Shown in pieces: positions 15,094 to 22,393 of a stretch of 64,000 bases of DNA. The stretch is from positions 1 to 64,000 of the forward strand of contig SUXZ01000011.1 in the NCBI GenBank assembly GCA_015060685.1. Direction: 5' to 3'. Position numbers and translations under genes: made by a program. The stretch's first letter is position 1. Each line of letters begins with the position of its first letter. The notes beneath the pieces are model-generated. The model was given only the letters and a program-made list of their open reading frames with translations, ran no database searches and had not been told where the DNA came from. This stretch comes from Mediterranea massiliensis (GTDB lineage: Bacteria > Bacteroidota > Bacteroidia > Bacteroidales > Bacteroidaceae).

Positions 15094-15161
15094 ATAACCG
15101 TTTCGGCCAAATGGTTGACGGTTATCATTTGGATTTCTCAGACAGGCATTTCCTTTCTGAG
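15094..15161 (+). promoter_or_regulatory. Structured 5' leader with mutually exclusive hairpins
   Basis: ATAACCGT (15094-15101) can pair with ACGGTTAT (15118-15125), and CCAAATG (15107-15113) with CATTTGG (15126-15132). The arms interleave with no linker between the two 3' arms, so only one stem can form at a time. A third hairpin, CTCAGA/TCTGAG (15137-15142/15156-15161), follows. This looks like a two-state RNA, possibly a riboswitch or attenuator; no known class was recognised. Confidence 0.5.
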
Positions 15162-15203
15162 CTAAAATTTATATCTCAATATTAACCCTAAAAATGAACA
15201 ATT

Positions 15204-15974
15204 ATGAGTAATGATAATCATTCCATCAACGAATTCGATTTCCAATTAATTTGTGAATACTTCTCCAGTACCGACCGACAAGGACCGGGTAGTGAAGCAT
15301 GTACTTTAAAAGCTTTTTCCTATTTAAAAGACTTACCGAATAATCCTCATATAGCCGATTTGGGATGTGGAACCGGGTCATCTTCACTTGCCATAGCAAA
15401 ACATAACAAGGTACAAATTACAGCCATCGATCTATTCCCGCAATTCATTGAAAAACTGAGTGTTCGTACTAATCAAACTATTTTATTAGGAAAGATAGAC
15501 ACAATGGTTGGCGACATGGGAAAGCTTCCTTTTGAAAAAGAATCATTCGACGCGATATGGTCAGAAGGAGCCATTTATAACATTGGTTTTCAACGGGGAA
15601 TAAAAGAATGGTATCATTTCATTAAGACCTATGGATATATTGCCGTAACCGAAGCAACCTGGCTTACCAACAATCGTCCGAAAGAAATAGAAGACTTTTG
15701 GACAGATGCTTATCCGGAAATAGACACATTACCCAATAAAGTAAGACAGATGGAAGAAGCTGGATATAAGAATATCATCACTTTCGTATTACCAGAAGAT
15801 TGTTGGACGAAAGAATATTATATTCCTCAACAGAAAGCACAAGAAATCTTCTTACAGAAATATATGGATAATCCAACGGCACAAGCTTTGATAATCAATC
15901 AGCGTTATGAAGCAAAATTATATCAAAAATACAAGGAATTTTATGGATATGTATTCTATATAGGCCAAAAGTGA
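15204..15974 (+). CDS. Class I SAM-dependent methyltransferase
   Basis: 256 residues. Motif I is IADLGCGTGSSSLAIA (about residues 53-68), followed by ITAIDLFPQFIEKL (motif II), MVGDMGKLPFEKESFDAIWSEGAIYNIGF (motifs III-IV) and GYIAVTEATWL. The Rossmann core is complete, in the UbiE/Cyclopropane-type subgroup of small-molecule methyltransferases. Substrate unknown. It is the first gene of the island between the 173-bp repeats and is AT-rich. Expression may be controlled by the leader at 15094-15161. Confidence 0.92.
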   Translation: MSNDNHSINEFDFQLICEYFSSTDRQGPGSEACTLKAFSYLKDLPNNPHIADLGCGTGSSSLAIAKHNKVQITAIDLFPQFIEKLSVRTNQTILLGKIDTMVGDMGKLPFEKESFDAIWSEGAIYNIGFQRGIKEWYHFIKTYGYIAVTEATWLTNNRPKEIEDFWTDAYPEIDTLPNKVRQMEEAGYKNIITFVLPEDCWTKEYYIPQQKAQEIFLQKYMDNPTAQALIINQRYEAKLYQKYKEFYGYVFYIGQK

Positions 15975-16014
15975 TTTATCATATGAGTGGATGGGAGTGG
16001 GAACAAACATCCAC

Positions 16015-16332
16015 TCATTTCTTCTTGACTTTCGGTTCAGGAAGTTCCTTGCAAGTAACTTGAGCCAACGCCACAAGCAACTCATGGTCATCTACATTCT
16101 CGATGTAGAAACAAGGTTTGGCACCGGGATAAGGCAATTGGAGAACAGGAGTACCCAATAGAGCCCGACCACCTTCTGTGGGTTTGAAAAGCAAGCGGTC
16201 ATCACACACCATCGCAAAGAACTTTCCGTTGCAATAGAGTCCATACTCACCAAACATTTTCTTGGATGTGATTTCGCCAGCCCGATTCATCTGGTCGGCA
16301 ATGTATTGTACTAAATCGGGATTGCTTGCCAT
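16015..16332 (-). CDS. TfoX/Sxy N-terminal domain protein
   Basis: 105 residues, matching the size of the isolated TfoX_N domain: ITSKKMFGEYGLYCNGKFFA, then VCDDRLLFKPTE, and LPYPGAKPCFYIENVDD. Proteobacterial Sxy/TfoX regulates competence, but stand-alone TfoX_N proteins in Bacteroidales have no assigned role. The C-terminus is a short Lys/Pro tail. It converges with the methyltransferase gene, 40 bases apart. Confidence 0.88.
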   Translation of the reverse strand: MASNPDLVQYIADQMNRAGEITSKKMFGEYGLYCNGKFFAMVCDDRLLFKPTEGGRALLGTPVLQLPYPGAKPCFYIENVDDHELLVALAQVTCKELPEPKVKKK

Positions 16333-16363
16333 TTTCCTTCTTCATAGGATTATTTATCTAAAG

Positions 16364-16401
16364 GCCTAAAGGTGAGACAGTTCGTGGTCTCACCTTTAGG
16401 C
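16364..16401. terminator. Strong hairpin at the end of the GC-rich operon
   Basis: GCCTAAAGGTGAGAC (16364-16378) pairs perfectly with GTCTCACCTTTAGGC (16387-16401) over an 8-base loop. It lies downstream of the 18228-16514 leftward operon. There is no U-tract beyond four bases. Confidence 0.75.
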
Positions 16402-16424
16402 ATTCTATTGATTACCGAGAAGTC

Positions 16425-16512
16425 ATGATGGACAATCGGAATGATGTTGAGTATCTGTTATCAGCGGAAGGACGTGAAGCTATAATCAATAGCCACATTC
16501 AAGGGAAAGTCG
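16425..16512 (+). other. Possible truncated ORF at the island GC junction
   Basis: An ATG at 16425 opens MMDNRNDVEYLLSAEG, then REAIINSHIQGK, after which the frame runs into the antisense of the GC-rich lipoprotein gene. Base composition changes sharply near 16510. It may be the 5' end of a gene cut by insertion of the GC-rich block, but no family was recognised. Confidence 0.25.
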
Positions 16513-16513
16513 C

Positions 16514-17086
16514 CTATTCAACTTCCCCTATTATTTCTTTTACCAAGACTCCCGTGCCGATGAATTTTTCTCCGTAGTCCTTTTTAAACTTACGGAAATA
16601 GGCTTTGTGCCCGGCGCTGATATAGAACCACATTCCGTCGTGCTGATAGAGATACATCACGGAAGCTGAAGGCTTATCTGCAGTTGGAGCCTGCTTCACT
16701 TCTTCGCCCCTCTGGTTATCAAACATGCCTTTCTGGTAATAAACTACTCCACCATCGGCTGCCTTTTTTACTGCATAATAAACTTGCTGCAGATAAGCCT
16801 GAACTTTGGCGGCAGGGATAGCCGTGATGTCCGGGCCGGTATAGAAGAAGACCTCATCTTTCATGGGCTTGCTCTCTGAACGGGAATCCGTCTCAAGTTC
16901 GCTCAGTTCGGTGGCGAAGTCCGGGACCAGCTGGTCGCTTTCCAGTCCGGCAAAAGCGAATTTATCGTCGATGGAGATTTTTGCGCCGCTGCCGTTAACA
17001 TCCTTTTCATTAGTGCCATTCTGGCCATTGCCGCCGCAGGACAGCATCATGGCTGTTACGGCGATGAGTGCGAATACTTTTTTCAT
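16514..17086 (-). CDS. Putative lipoprotein, third gene of the GC-rich operon
   Basis: 190 residues from the ATG at 17086, which lies 4 bases after the upstream stop; a longer frame to 17203 would overlap the upstream gene. Signal peptide with lipobox MLSC (Cys 17), then a Gly/Asn-rich linker. The rest contains DEVFFYTGPDITAIPAAKVQ, a Tyr-rich helix, and a C-terminal GEKFIGTGVLVKEIIGEVE. No known domain was recognised. Likely envelope-attached and acting with the coiled-coil and OmpA-like proteins encoded upstream. Confidence 0.75.
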   Translation of the reverse strand: MKKVFALIAVTAMMLSCGGNGQNGTNEKDVNGSGAKISIDDKFAFAGLESDQLVPDFATELSELETDSRSESKPMKDEVFFYTGPDITAIPAAKVQAYLQQVYYAVKKAADGGVVYYQKGMFDNQRGEEVKQAPTADKPSASVMYLYQHDGMWFYISAGHKAYFRKFKKDYGEKFIGTGVLVKEIIGEVE

Positions 17087-17090
17087 GCTG

Positions 17091-18221
17091 TTATTCTTTA
17101 TATAGTTCATCTTCCAGTTCGAATTCCGTAATTTTTTCGGAGAGCTCAAAGTACATGGATGAGGCTTCAAAGGGGACGGAGTCGGAGAGGGCGTATTCGG
17201 CACTCCGGGTGAGTGCGTAGAGCTTTTCCATCACCTCCTTATGCTGCCTTTTGACGGGGAGAAGCTGAGCGCGGCAGCAGTCCATGGCTCCGGCCACGGC
17301 ATCGCGGTACATGGGGATGTACTCTGCGTAGAAACGGCTCATGTTATTGAACCATCCAGATTGGGCCGCACGCAGGCGCGCCTGGGCGGCTTTCACGTCG
17401 GCTGCGCTAATGGCCTCTTCTGCCTCGAAATTAGCCCTTGATATCTGCGCCTGGTATTCCGCGTCCGCCTTCCGGTACTTCCGGTCAAACAGGGCCACGC
17501 CTTCCTTCTTGGCCGATTCAATCATCTCGATGGCCTTCTGCTGGAGGCTATGCTCCTTTTGACCAAGAGAAATCAATTCCGTAGCCAACTGATACTGCTT
17601 CTGAGAAGAAGCCCGCTTGCCTTTGTCGGCATTCATCTTGGCGGTCATGGATTCTCCCAGGCCGGATTCCTGCATGAAGGCGGCACGCTCTTCGTCGCTC
17701 ATGTGGGACATGGCCTCGATGTCCTTTGCCGTGAGCCCGCCCATTTGTTTGGCCATCACTTTGCTGGCCATGGCCATGGCTTCCTCATCAGAAAGATTGC
17801 CGCCCTGGAGCTTGGCGAAATCGGCCTGGCTGAGTCCCATGCTGGAAATGCGTCCTTTCATGGTGGACATGGCCAGGGCTTTTGCCTCCGCCTCGCTCAT
17901 ATTGGCAACCTCGCCTGCCGTTTTGTTTGTTCCGGCAACTAATCCGGCCATCGCATTTTTCTTCATGCCTGATGCGAGGGTCTTTTCCTGCATGTCCTGA
18001 ATCTGGTCATTGGCGGTATTCCAGGCTTCCATGAACTCGTTCAAGAGGTCTGAATTGGGATATTCATTATGAAACGGGTCGTTATGATTTTTCCAGTAAT
18101 TGAGAAGGGCTGCGGTGGAGGGCAAATCAGGCGTCATGCCCATCACGGCTTCGGGGGTCATCTGGGCCTTGGCGGGAAGCATCATCGCCAGGGCGAAAAG
18201 GGTAATGATTATCTTTTTCAT
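17091..18221 (-). CDS. Secreted helical protein of unknown function, GC-rich operon
   Basis: 376 residues. Signal peptide ending at PAKAQ, so exported without lipid. The mature protein is almost entirely helical and rich in Ala, Met, Glu and Lys. Residues about 90-190 hold repeated DEEAMAMASKV / DEERAAFMQES-like segments, and about 205-300 look like a long coiled coil (KGKRASSQKQYQLATELISL ... FEAEEAISAADVKAAQARL). No enzyme motif is visible. It lies 6 bases after the OmpA-like gene and 4 before the lipoprotein gene, so the three form one operon. GC-rich third positions set it apart from its surroundings. Confidence 0.8.
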   Translation of the reverse strand: MKKIIITLFALAMMLPAKAQMTPEAVMGMTPDLPSTAALLNYWKNHNDPFHNEYPNSDLLNEFMEAWNTANDQIQDMQEKTLASGMKKNAMAGLVAGTNKTAGEVANMSEAEAKALAMSTMKGRISSMGLSQADFAKLQGGNLSDEEAMAMASKVMAKQMGGLTAKDIEAMSHMSDEERAAFMQESGLGESMTAKMNADKGKRASSQKQYQLATELISLGQKEHSLQQKAIEMIESAKKEGVALFDRKYRKADAEYQAQISRANFEAEEAISAADVKAAQARLRAAQSGWFNNMSRFYAEYIPMYRDAVAGAMDCCRAQLLPVKRQHKEVMEKLYALTRSAEYALSDSVPFEASSMYFELSEKITEFELEDELYKE

Positions 18222-18227
18222 GGTATG

Positions 18228-19523
18228 TTATTTTTTGATGAATTCTACTCTGCGGTTCTTGGCACGGCCTTCGTCCGTACTGTTGGAGGCGATGGGCTGG
18301 TGGGAGCCCTTTCCGACGGCCGTCAGGCGGGCTTCGGCGATGCCCTCCTCAACCAGGGCGGCTACGATGGCTTCGGCCCGCTTCTGGCTCAGCGGGTCAT
18401 TGACTTTGTCGCTTCCGGTGGCGTCACAATGGCCCTGTACCTCGAACTCCAGGCCAGGGTTCTCCTTCATCAATTTGGCCACACGGTTTATCTCCACCAT
18501 GGATTCAGGCTTGAGATCGGCCTTGCCGGTCTCGAAGGTAATGGCGTAAGTGATAATCTTGCCTTCGGACATCAGGCGGTCGTAGAGCGGCACGGCGCCC
18601 TTGGCCATGCGGATGTTCTTCAGGTAGAAGCGGTCCTTTTCTTCACAGTTCGACACGGAGCGCAGGGCCATCCGGGTGGGACGCATGACATTCGGGAGGT
18701 TGATCATCCGCACGCCGTTCACGTAATACTTGAATGCGCGCTTGTTGAAAGAGACGGCGACGTGCAGCCAACTGTCGGGCTGGATGAGCGGGGTCAGGGA
18801 TTCACCCTTGGCCAACCCTTGGCGAGGGTCTCCAGCGGGAGAGCGGAAGGAATAGGAAATATCGCTCTGTGCCCCCTCCTCCGCCGGGTTTTCGTTAAAG
18901 GCCGGGTTCAAGGTGACGACTACGAGCTCTTCCGTTTCTGCCGATCCCAGGAGCAGGTCGATGTGGTCATTGTTCGAACTACCGTACTTGTCGTTGGACC
19001 AGACATCGAACTCGATGGTGAAATCTTCCGGAAGGTAGTCGGCCTCTTTCATCAGCGGGCTGATGATGCTGTACCAGCCGGAGAGTTTGATGACCTGCTC
19101 TCCGTTCAGCGTGATGATCTCACATTCCTCGCCGCTGACAAAGTCCCAGCGGGAAGGGAATTCCCCGACCTTCTCGCCCTCGACCGGGTCGTCGAAGAAG
19201 ATCTCGTCGCCGGGCACAAAGTCGGTCTTGGCATAGGAGGTCTCCACCTGCTTCTTAGGCTGGGCAGGAACTTTTGCGTCAGGCATGGCGACAGCGTCCT
19301 GGCTGAAGGGATCGGCCGTCTGTTCATCGGCCTTCTTCTTCTTTTTCTTCTTGCTGTTTTTTCCGTCCAGGGCATCATTCACTCCCTGTTCTACTTTCTC
19401 TCCCAATTTGTTCTCCACGGCGTTCTTGGCACGCTGGCCCAGCCGTTTCAGCAAGCTCTGTCCGTTTGCGTCAAAGCAGGACACTAGCAGCGCAGAAATG
19501 ATAAAAACTAAAATTCTTCTCAT
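18228..19523 (-). CDS. OmpA-family lipoprotein with LamG-like domain
   Basis: 431 residues from the ATG at 19523. Signal peptide with lipobox LVSC (about Cys 16), then a Lys-rich stretch near residues 55-65. Residues about 100-300 resemble a concanavalin/LamG-type sandwich (FTIEFDVWSND, SWLHVAVSFNKRAFKYYVNG). The C-terminal OmpA domain is clear: ITFETGKADLKPESMVEINRVA ... VQGHCDATGSDKVNDPLSQKRAEAIV ... GRAKNRRVEF, with the peptidoglycan-binding D and R residues. It should tether the outer membrane to peptidoglycan. First gene of the GC-rich operon within the island. Confidence 0.9.
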   Translation of the reverse strand: MRRILVFIISALLVSCFDANGQSLLKRLGQRAKNAVENKLGEKVEQGVNDALDGKNSKKKKKKKADEQTADPFSQDAVAMPDAKVPAQPKKQVETSYAKTDFVPGDEIFFDDPVEGEKVGEFPSRWDFVSGEECEIITLNGEQVIKLSGWYSIISPLMKEADYLPEDFTIEFDVWSNDKYGSSNNDHIDLLLGSAETEELVVVTLNPAFNENPAEEGAQSDISYSFRSPAGDPRQGLAKGESLTPLIQPDSWLHVAVSFNKRAFKYYVNGVRMINLPNVMRPTRMALRSVSNCEEKDRFYLKNIRMAKGAVPLYDRLMSEGKIITYAITFETGKADLKPESMVEINRVAKLMKENPGLEFEVQGHCDATGSDKVNDPLSQKRAEAIVAALVEEGIAEARLTAVGKGSHQPIASNSTDEGRAKNRRVEFIKK

Positions 19524-19543
19524 AACTTTAAACTTTATAAACA

Positions 19544-20039
19544 CTAATAATCTAAAGAATTTATATTTTGCATTTTATATATATGACTATGTATTGCGCC
19601 CATAATATAATCTCCTGGACTATTATTCGTTATTACAGCTCTTTCATAAATCTCAGTCAAACTATTTTCATAGGTAATAACCAATTTTTTGTCATAATAG
19701 TATTTGTTGAAAAAGCTTAATAAAAGACCTTTCCCCTCTTCATTAAAATCCTCTAATACAGCATAGTATAAAGTTAATAAATAAAGAAAGGCGTGAGGAC
19801 TTTATCACTTAATCATCTGGAATATAGGCTCTGGAAAAACCTGTGTAGAAATGAAAAGTAACAAATAAACCCACGCCATATCGTTAACCTAAGGATACAG
19901 CATGGGCATCTCTGTAAGTATATACGACAGGATGAGCGTCTTCGTCTTTTAACTCTTCTACAAAATTTTCCAGATTTTATATTCCAAGAGATAAAAGCAA
20001 TAACGCTTTTCTATCTGAGATTTCTCCCTCAGACGCTAC
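19544..20039 (-). pseudogene. Decayed gene of unknown family
   Basis: On the minus strand readable pieces follow one another in different frames and with internal stops: VASEGEISDRKALLLLSLG, then NLENFVEELKDEDAHPVVYT and YGVGLFVTFHFYTGFSRAY (separated by a stop), then after a frameshift AFLYLLTLYYAVLEDFNEEG ... SLTEIYERAVITNNSPGDYI, with a final stop at 19544. The pieces look protein-like and AT-rich. No family was recognised. The remaining gap to 20225 holds only an 18-base word seen twice (19844 and 20147). Confidence 0.5.
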
Positions 20040-20225
20040 AAAGTTATGAATTTATATTAAATGCAAAAATTATTGGGTAATTTTTGTTGCTTAAGTTACC
20101 ATTTTTTAATATATAACCGCCCCATTTCCCCTCAAACCCTTATACATGTAGAAATGAAAAGTAATCACTAGTGTATTAAAATCTTAAAAACAATGAGGAG
20201 TAATAGGAGGGAAGTTCAATTATAA

Positions 20226-20398
20226 TAAAAACAAAAATCCCTGTAACTCGTGTGAATTACAGGGATTTATTATTGTAATTAGTATTTAATTACTTGTTCA
20301 ACGCTTGAGCAACGTCAACGGCACAAGCTACTGTACAACCTACCATCGGGTTGTTACCGATACCCAAGAAGCCCATCATTTCTACGTGAGCAGGAACT
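20226..20398. repeat. Right copy of the 173-bp direct repeat
   Basis: Matches 14736-14908 with four mismatches. It contains the terminator and the end of the intact GGGtGRT gene. Confidence 0.92.
20235..20268. terminator. Terminator of the GGGtGRT/NifU-like operon
   Basis: AAATCCCTGTAA pairs with TTACAGGGATTT over a 10-base loop; 22 bases after the stop of the leftward gene. Confidence 0.88.
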
Positions 20399-21300
20399 GA
20401 TGAAGAACCAGCGAATTGAGCATCAGAGTGCATACGACCCATAGTATCTGTCATACCGTAAGAAGCAGGACCAGCAGCCATGTTGTCTGGGTGAAGTGTA
20501 CGACCTGTACCACCACCTGAAGCTACTGAGAAGTATGGCTTACCTGCCAATACGCGTTCCTTCTTATATGTACCAGCTGTTGGGTGTTGGAAGCGTGTTG
20601 GGTTAGTAGAGTTACCTGTGATTGATACATCTACGCCTTCGTGCCACATGATAGCTACACCTTCGCGAACGTCGTCTGCACCGTAGCAGTTAACCTTAGC
20701 GCGAGGACCGTCTGAGTAGGCGATGCGTTGTACTTCTTTCAATTCGCCTGTGAAGTAGTCGAATTGAGTTTGTACGTATGTGAAGCCGTTGATACGGGCG
20801 ATGATTTGTGCGGCATCCTTACCAAGACCGTTCAAGATAACGCGGAGAGGTTCTTTGCGTACTTTGTCTGCCTTAGCAGCAATCTTGATAGCACCTTCGG
20901 CAGCAGCGAATGATTCGTGACCTGCGAGGAATGCGAAACACTTGGTTTCTTCGCGCAACAACATGGCGGCGAGGTTACCGTGGCCAATACCTACCTTACG
21001 GTCGTCGGCTACTGAACCTGGGATACAGAATGCTTGCAAACCGATACCGATAGCTTCAGCAGCTTCGGCAGCTGTCTTAACGCCCTTCTTGATTGCGATG
21101 GCGCAACCTACAACGTATGCCCACTTTGCGTTTTCGAAACAGATAGGTTGAGTTTCTTCACATGCTAAATAAGGATCGAGACCATATTCTTCGCAGATAG
21201 CGTTAGCTTCTTCGATGTCCTTAATACCGTATTCGTTCAATGCAGCAAGAATTTGCTTGATACGACGGTCTTGGCTTTCAAATTTCACTTCTCTAATCAT
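20290..21300 (-). CDS. GGGtGRT family protein
   Basis: 336 residues. The family-naming motif appears as SVASGGGTGRTLHPDN near residue 262. Other dense features are HGNLAAMLLREETKCFAFLAGHESFAAAEGA and a Cys in the C-terminal NPMVGCTVACAVDVAQ. Cytoplasmic, no signal peptide. The family is nearly always paired with a NifU-like scaffold protein, as here, which lies 18 bases upstream; a role around iron-sulfur or sulfur chemistry is suggested by this link but is not proven. The final 36 codons are duplicated 5.5 kb to the left. Confidence 0.92.
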   Translation of the reverse strand: MIREVKFESQDRRIKQILAALNEYGIKDIEEANAICEEYGLDPYLACEETQPICFENAKWAYVVGCAIAIKKGVKTAAEAAEAIGIGLQAFCIPGSVADDRKVGIGHGNLAAMLLREETKCFAFLAGHESFAAAEGAIKIAAKADKVRKEPLRVILNGLGKDAAQIIARINGFTYVQTQFDYFTGELKEVQRIAYSDGPRAKVNCYGADDVREGVAIMWHEGVDVSITGNSTNPTRFQHPTAGTYKKERVLAGKPYFSVASGGGTGRTLHPDNMAAGPASYGMTDTMGRMHSDAQFAGSSSVPAHVEMMGFLGIGNNPMVGCTVACAVDVAQALNK

Positions 21301-21318
21301 ATATCTTTCCTCCTTATA

Positions 21319-22020
21319 TTATTCGTGACGTGGGTCAATGTGTTTAACTGCACCTTGCTCGGCAGTGAAGCGGCCGTAAGTACCGGTTACCTTCTTCAAT
21401 GCTTCGTTAGCGTCGGTTCCCTTCTTAATCTCATCCATGAACTTGCCCAGATGAACGAATTCATAGCCACAAACTTGGTCGTCCTTATCGAGGGCGATGC
21501 GCTTGATGTAACCTTCGGCCATTTCCAAGTAACGAGGACCCTTAGCCAATGTACCATAGAGTGTACCTACTTGGCTACGGAGACCCTTACCGAGGTCTTC
21601 CAAACCAGCACCAATCATCAAACCACCTTCAGAGAAAGCAGATTGCGTGCGGCCGTAAACGATTTGCAAGAAGAGTTCGCGCATAGCGGTGTTGATAGCG
21701 TCGCACACCAAGTCGGTGTTCAATGCTTCGAGGATAGTCTTACCTGGAAGAATTTCTGATGCCATAGCAGCAGAGTGAGTCATACCAGAGCAACCGATTG
21801 TTTCAACCAATGCTTCTTGGATAACACCTTCCTTAACGTTCAAAGTAAGCTTGCAAGCACCTTGTTGAGGAGCGCACCAGCCGATACCATGAGTTAAACC
21901 TGAGATGTCTACAATTTCTTTGGCTTTTACCCACTTACCTTCTTCAGGTATTGGAGCCGGTCCGTGGTTAGGACCTTTCTTCACAACACACATGTGTTCA
22001 ACTTCGTGTGAATAAGTCAT
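21319..22020 (-). CDS. NifU-like iron-sulfur cluster assembly scaffold protein
   Basis: 233 residues from the ATG at 22020, which begins MTYSHEVEHMC; the frame reaches to 22275 but that part is the promoter region. The core has CAPQQGACKLTLNVKEGVIQ, then TIGCSGMTHSAAMASEILPG and TDLVCDAINTAMRELF, the three-Cys pattern of the NifU N-terminal/IscU fold. It ends with a helical C-terminus. Operon partner of the GGGtGRT gene. Confidence 0.88.
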   Translation of the reverse strand: MTYSHEVEHMCVVKKGPNHGPAPIPEEGKWVKAKEIVDISGLTHGIGWCAPQQGACKLTLNVKEGVIQEALVETIGCSGMTHSAAMASEILPGKTILEALNTDLVCDAINTAMRELFLQIVYGRTQSAFSEGGLMIGAGLEDLGKGLRSQVGTLYGTLAKGPRYLEMAEGYIKRIALDKDDQVCGYEFVHLGKFMDEIKKGTDANEALKKVTGTYGRFTAEQGAVKHIDPRHE

Positions 22021-22079
22021 AATTAACTCTTTTTTTAAGTGATATAAATAAAACTTTATAGTGTTTCTTAATTTCGCTA

Positions 22080-22087
22080 CAAAATTA
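22080..22087 (-). promoter_or_regulatory. -7 box of the NifU-like/GGGtGRT operon
   Basis: Reads TAATTTTG on the minus strand, an exact TAnnTTTG. It is 59 bases before the ATG at 22020 and lies inside the longest open frame, which supports the shorter start. Confidence 0.55.
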
Positions 22088-22265
22088 GTGTTTTTCCGTG
22101 TATCGCACAACCTCTTGCTTGTTTTTTTTAGAAAAGATTGCGCCAACGCTCGATAAATAACGATTTTGCCGATGAAATGGTTTCGGCTATCGTTTCTAAT
22201 TTTGATGACGGATATTCTATAAGGAATTTGTTTTACATCGAAAAACAGGCCAAAAACGAAGATTA

Positions 22266-22331
22266 TTTTTCCCAACTGAGAAAAAATATCTTCCCTACTA
22301 GGAAAAAATATTTTCCCTACTGGGTAAATTT
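22266..22331. repeat. Palindromic array A: three units, exact 22-bp period
   Basis: Three imperfect palindromes of the form TTTTCCCwACTGGGAAAA have centres at 22275.5, 22297.5 and 22319.5. They lie between the end of the pectate lyase gene and the NifU-like promoter region. The rest of this gap (22088-22265) shows nothing recognisable. Confidence 0.85.
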
Positions 22332-22393
22332 TCGGCCATTATTCGGCCCTGTTCCCGTTTGCTGATAATAGTTTACAAATAGTCATCTTTTAG

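Noticed and set aside
15094-15132. H-type pseudoknot in the methyltransferase leader
   Set aside because: The 3' arms of the two stems abut with no linker, which cannot span an 8-bp stem, so alternative hairpins are the better reading.
18069-19487. A 472-codon open frame on the plus strand
   Set aside because: It is exactly antisense to the OmpA-like gene, which has a clear OmpA domain and lipobox. The frame exists because the GC-rich block has few stops.
14909-20225. Integrase or transposase in the island
   Set aside because: Every substantial frame was accounted for; none shows tyrosine or serine recombinase or transposase motifs.
22021-22275. N-terminal extension of the NifU-like protein
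   Set aside because: The extension covers the promoter box at 22080 and shows no homology-like pattern; the ATG at 22020 gives the expected start.
22266-22331. CRISPR-like array
   Set aside because: Units are 22 bp with palindromic cores and no unique 25-40 bp spacers, and no cas gene is near.
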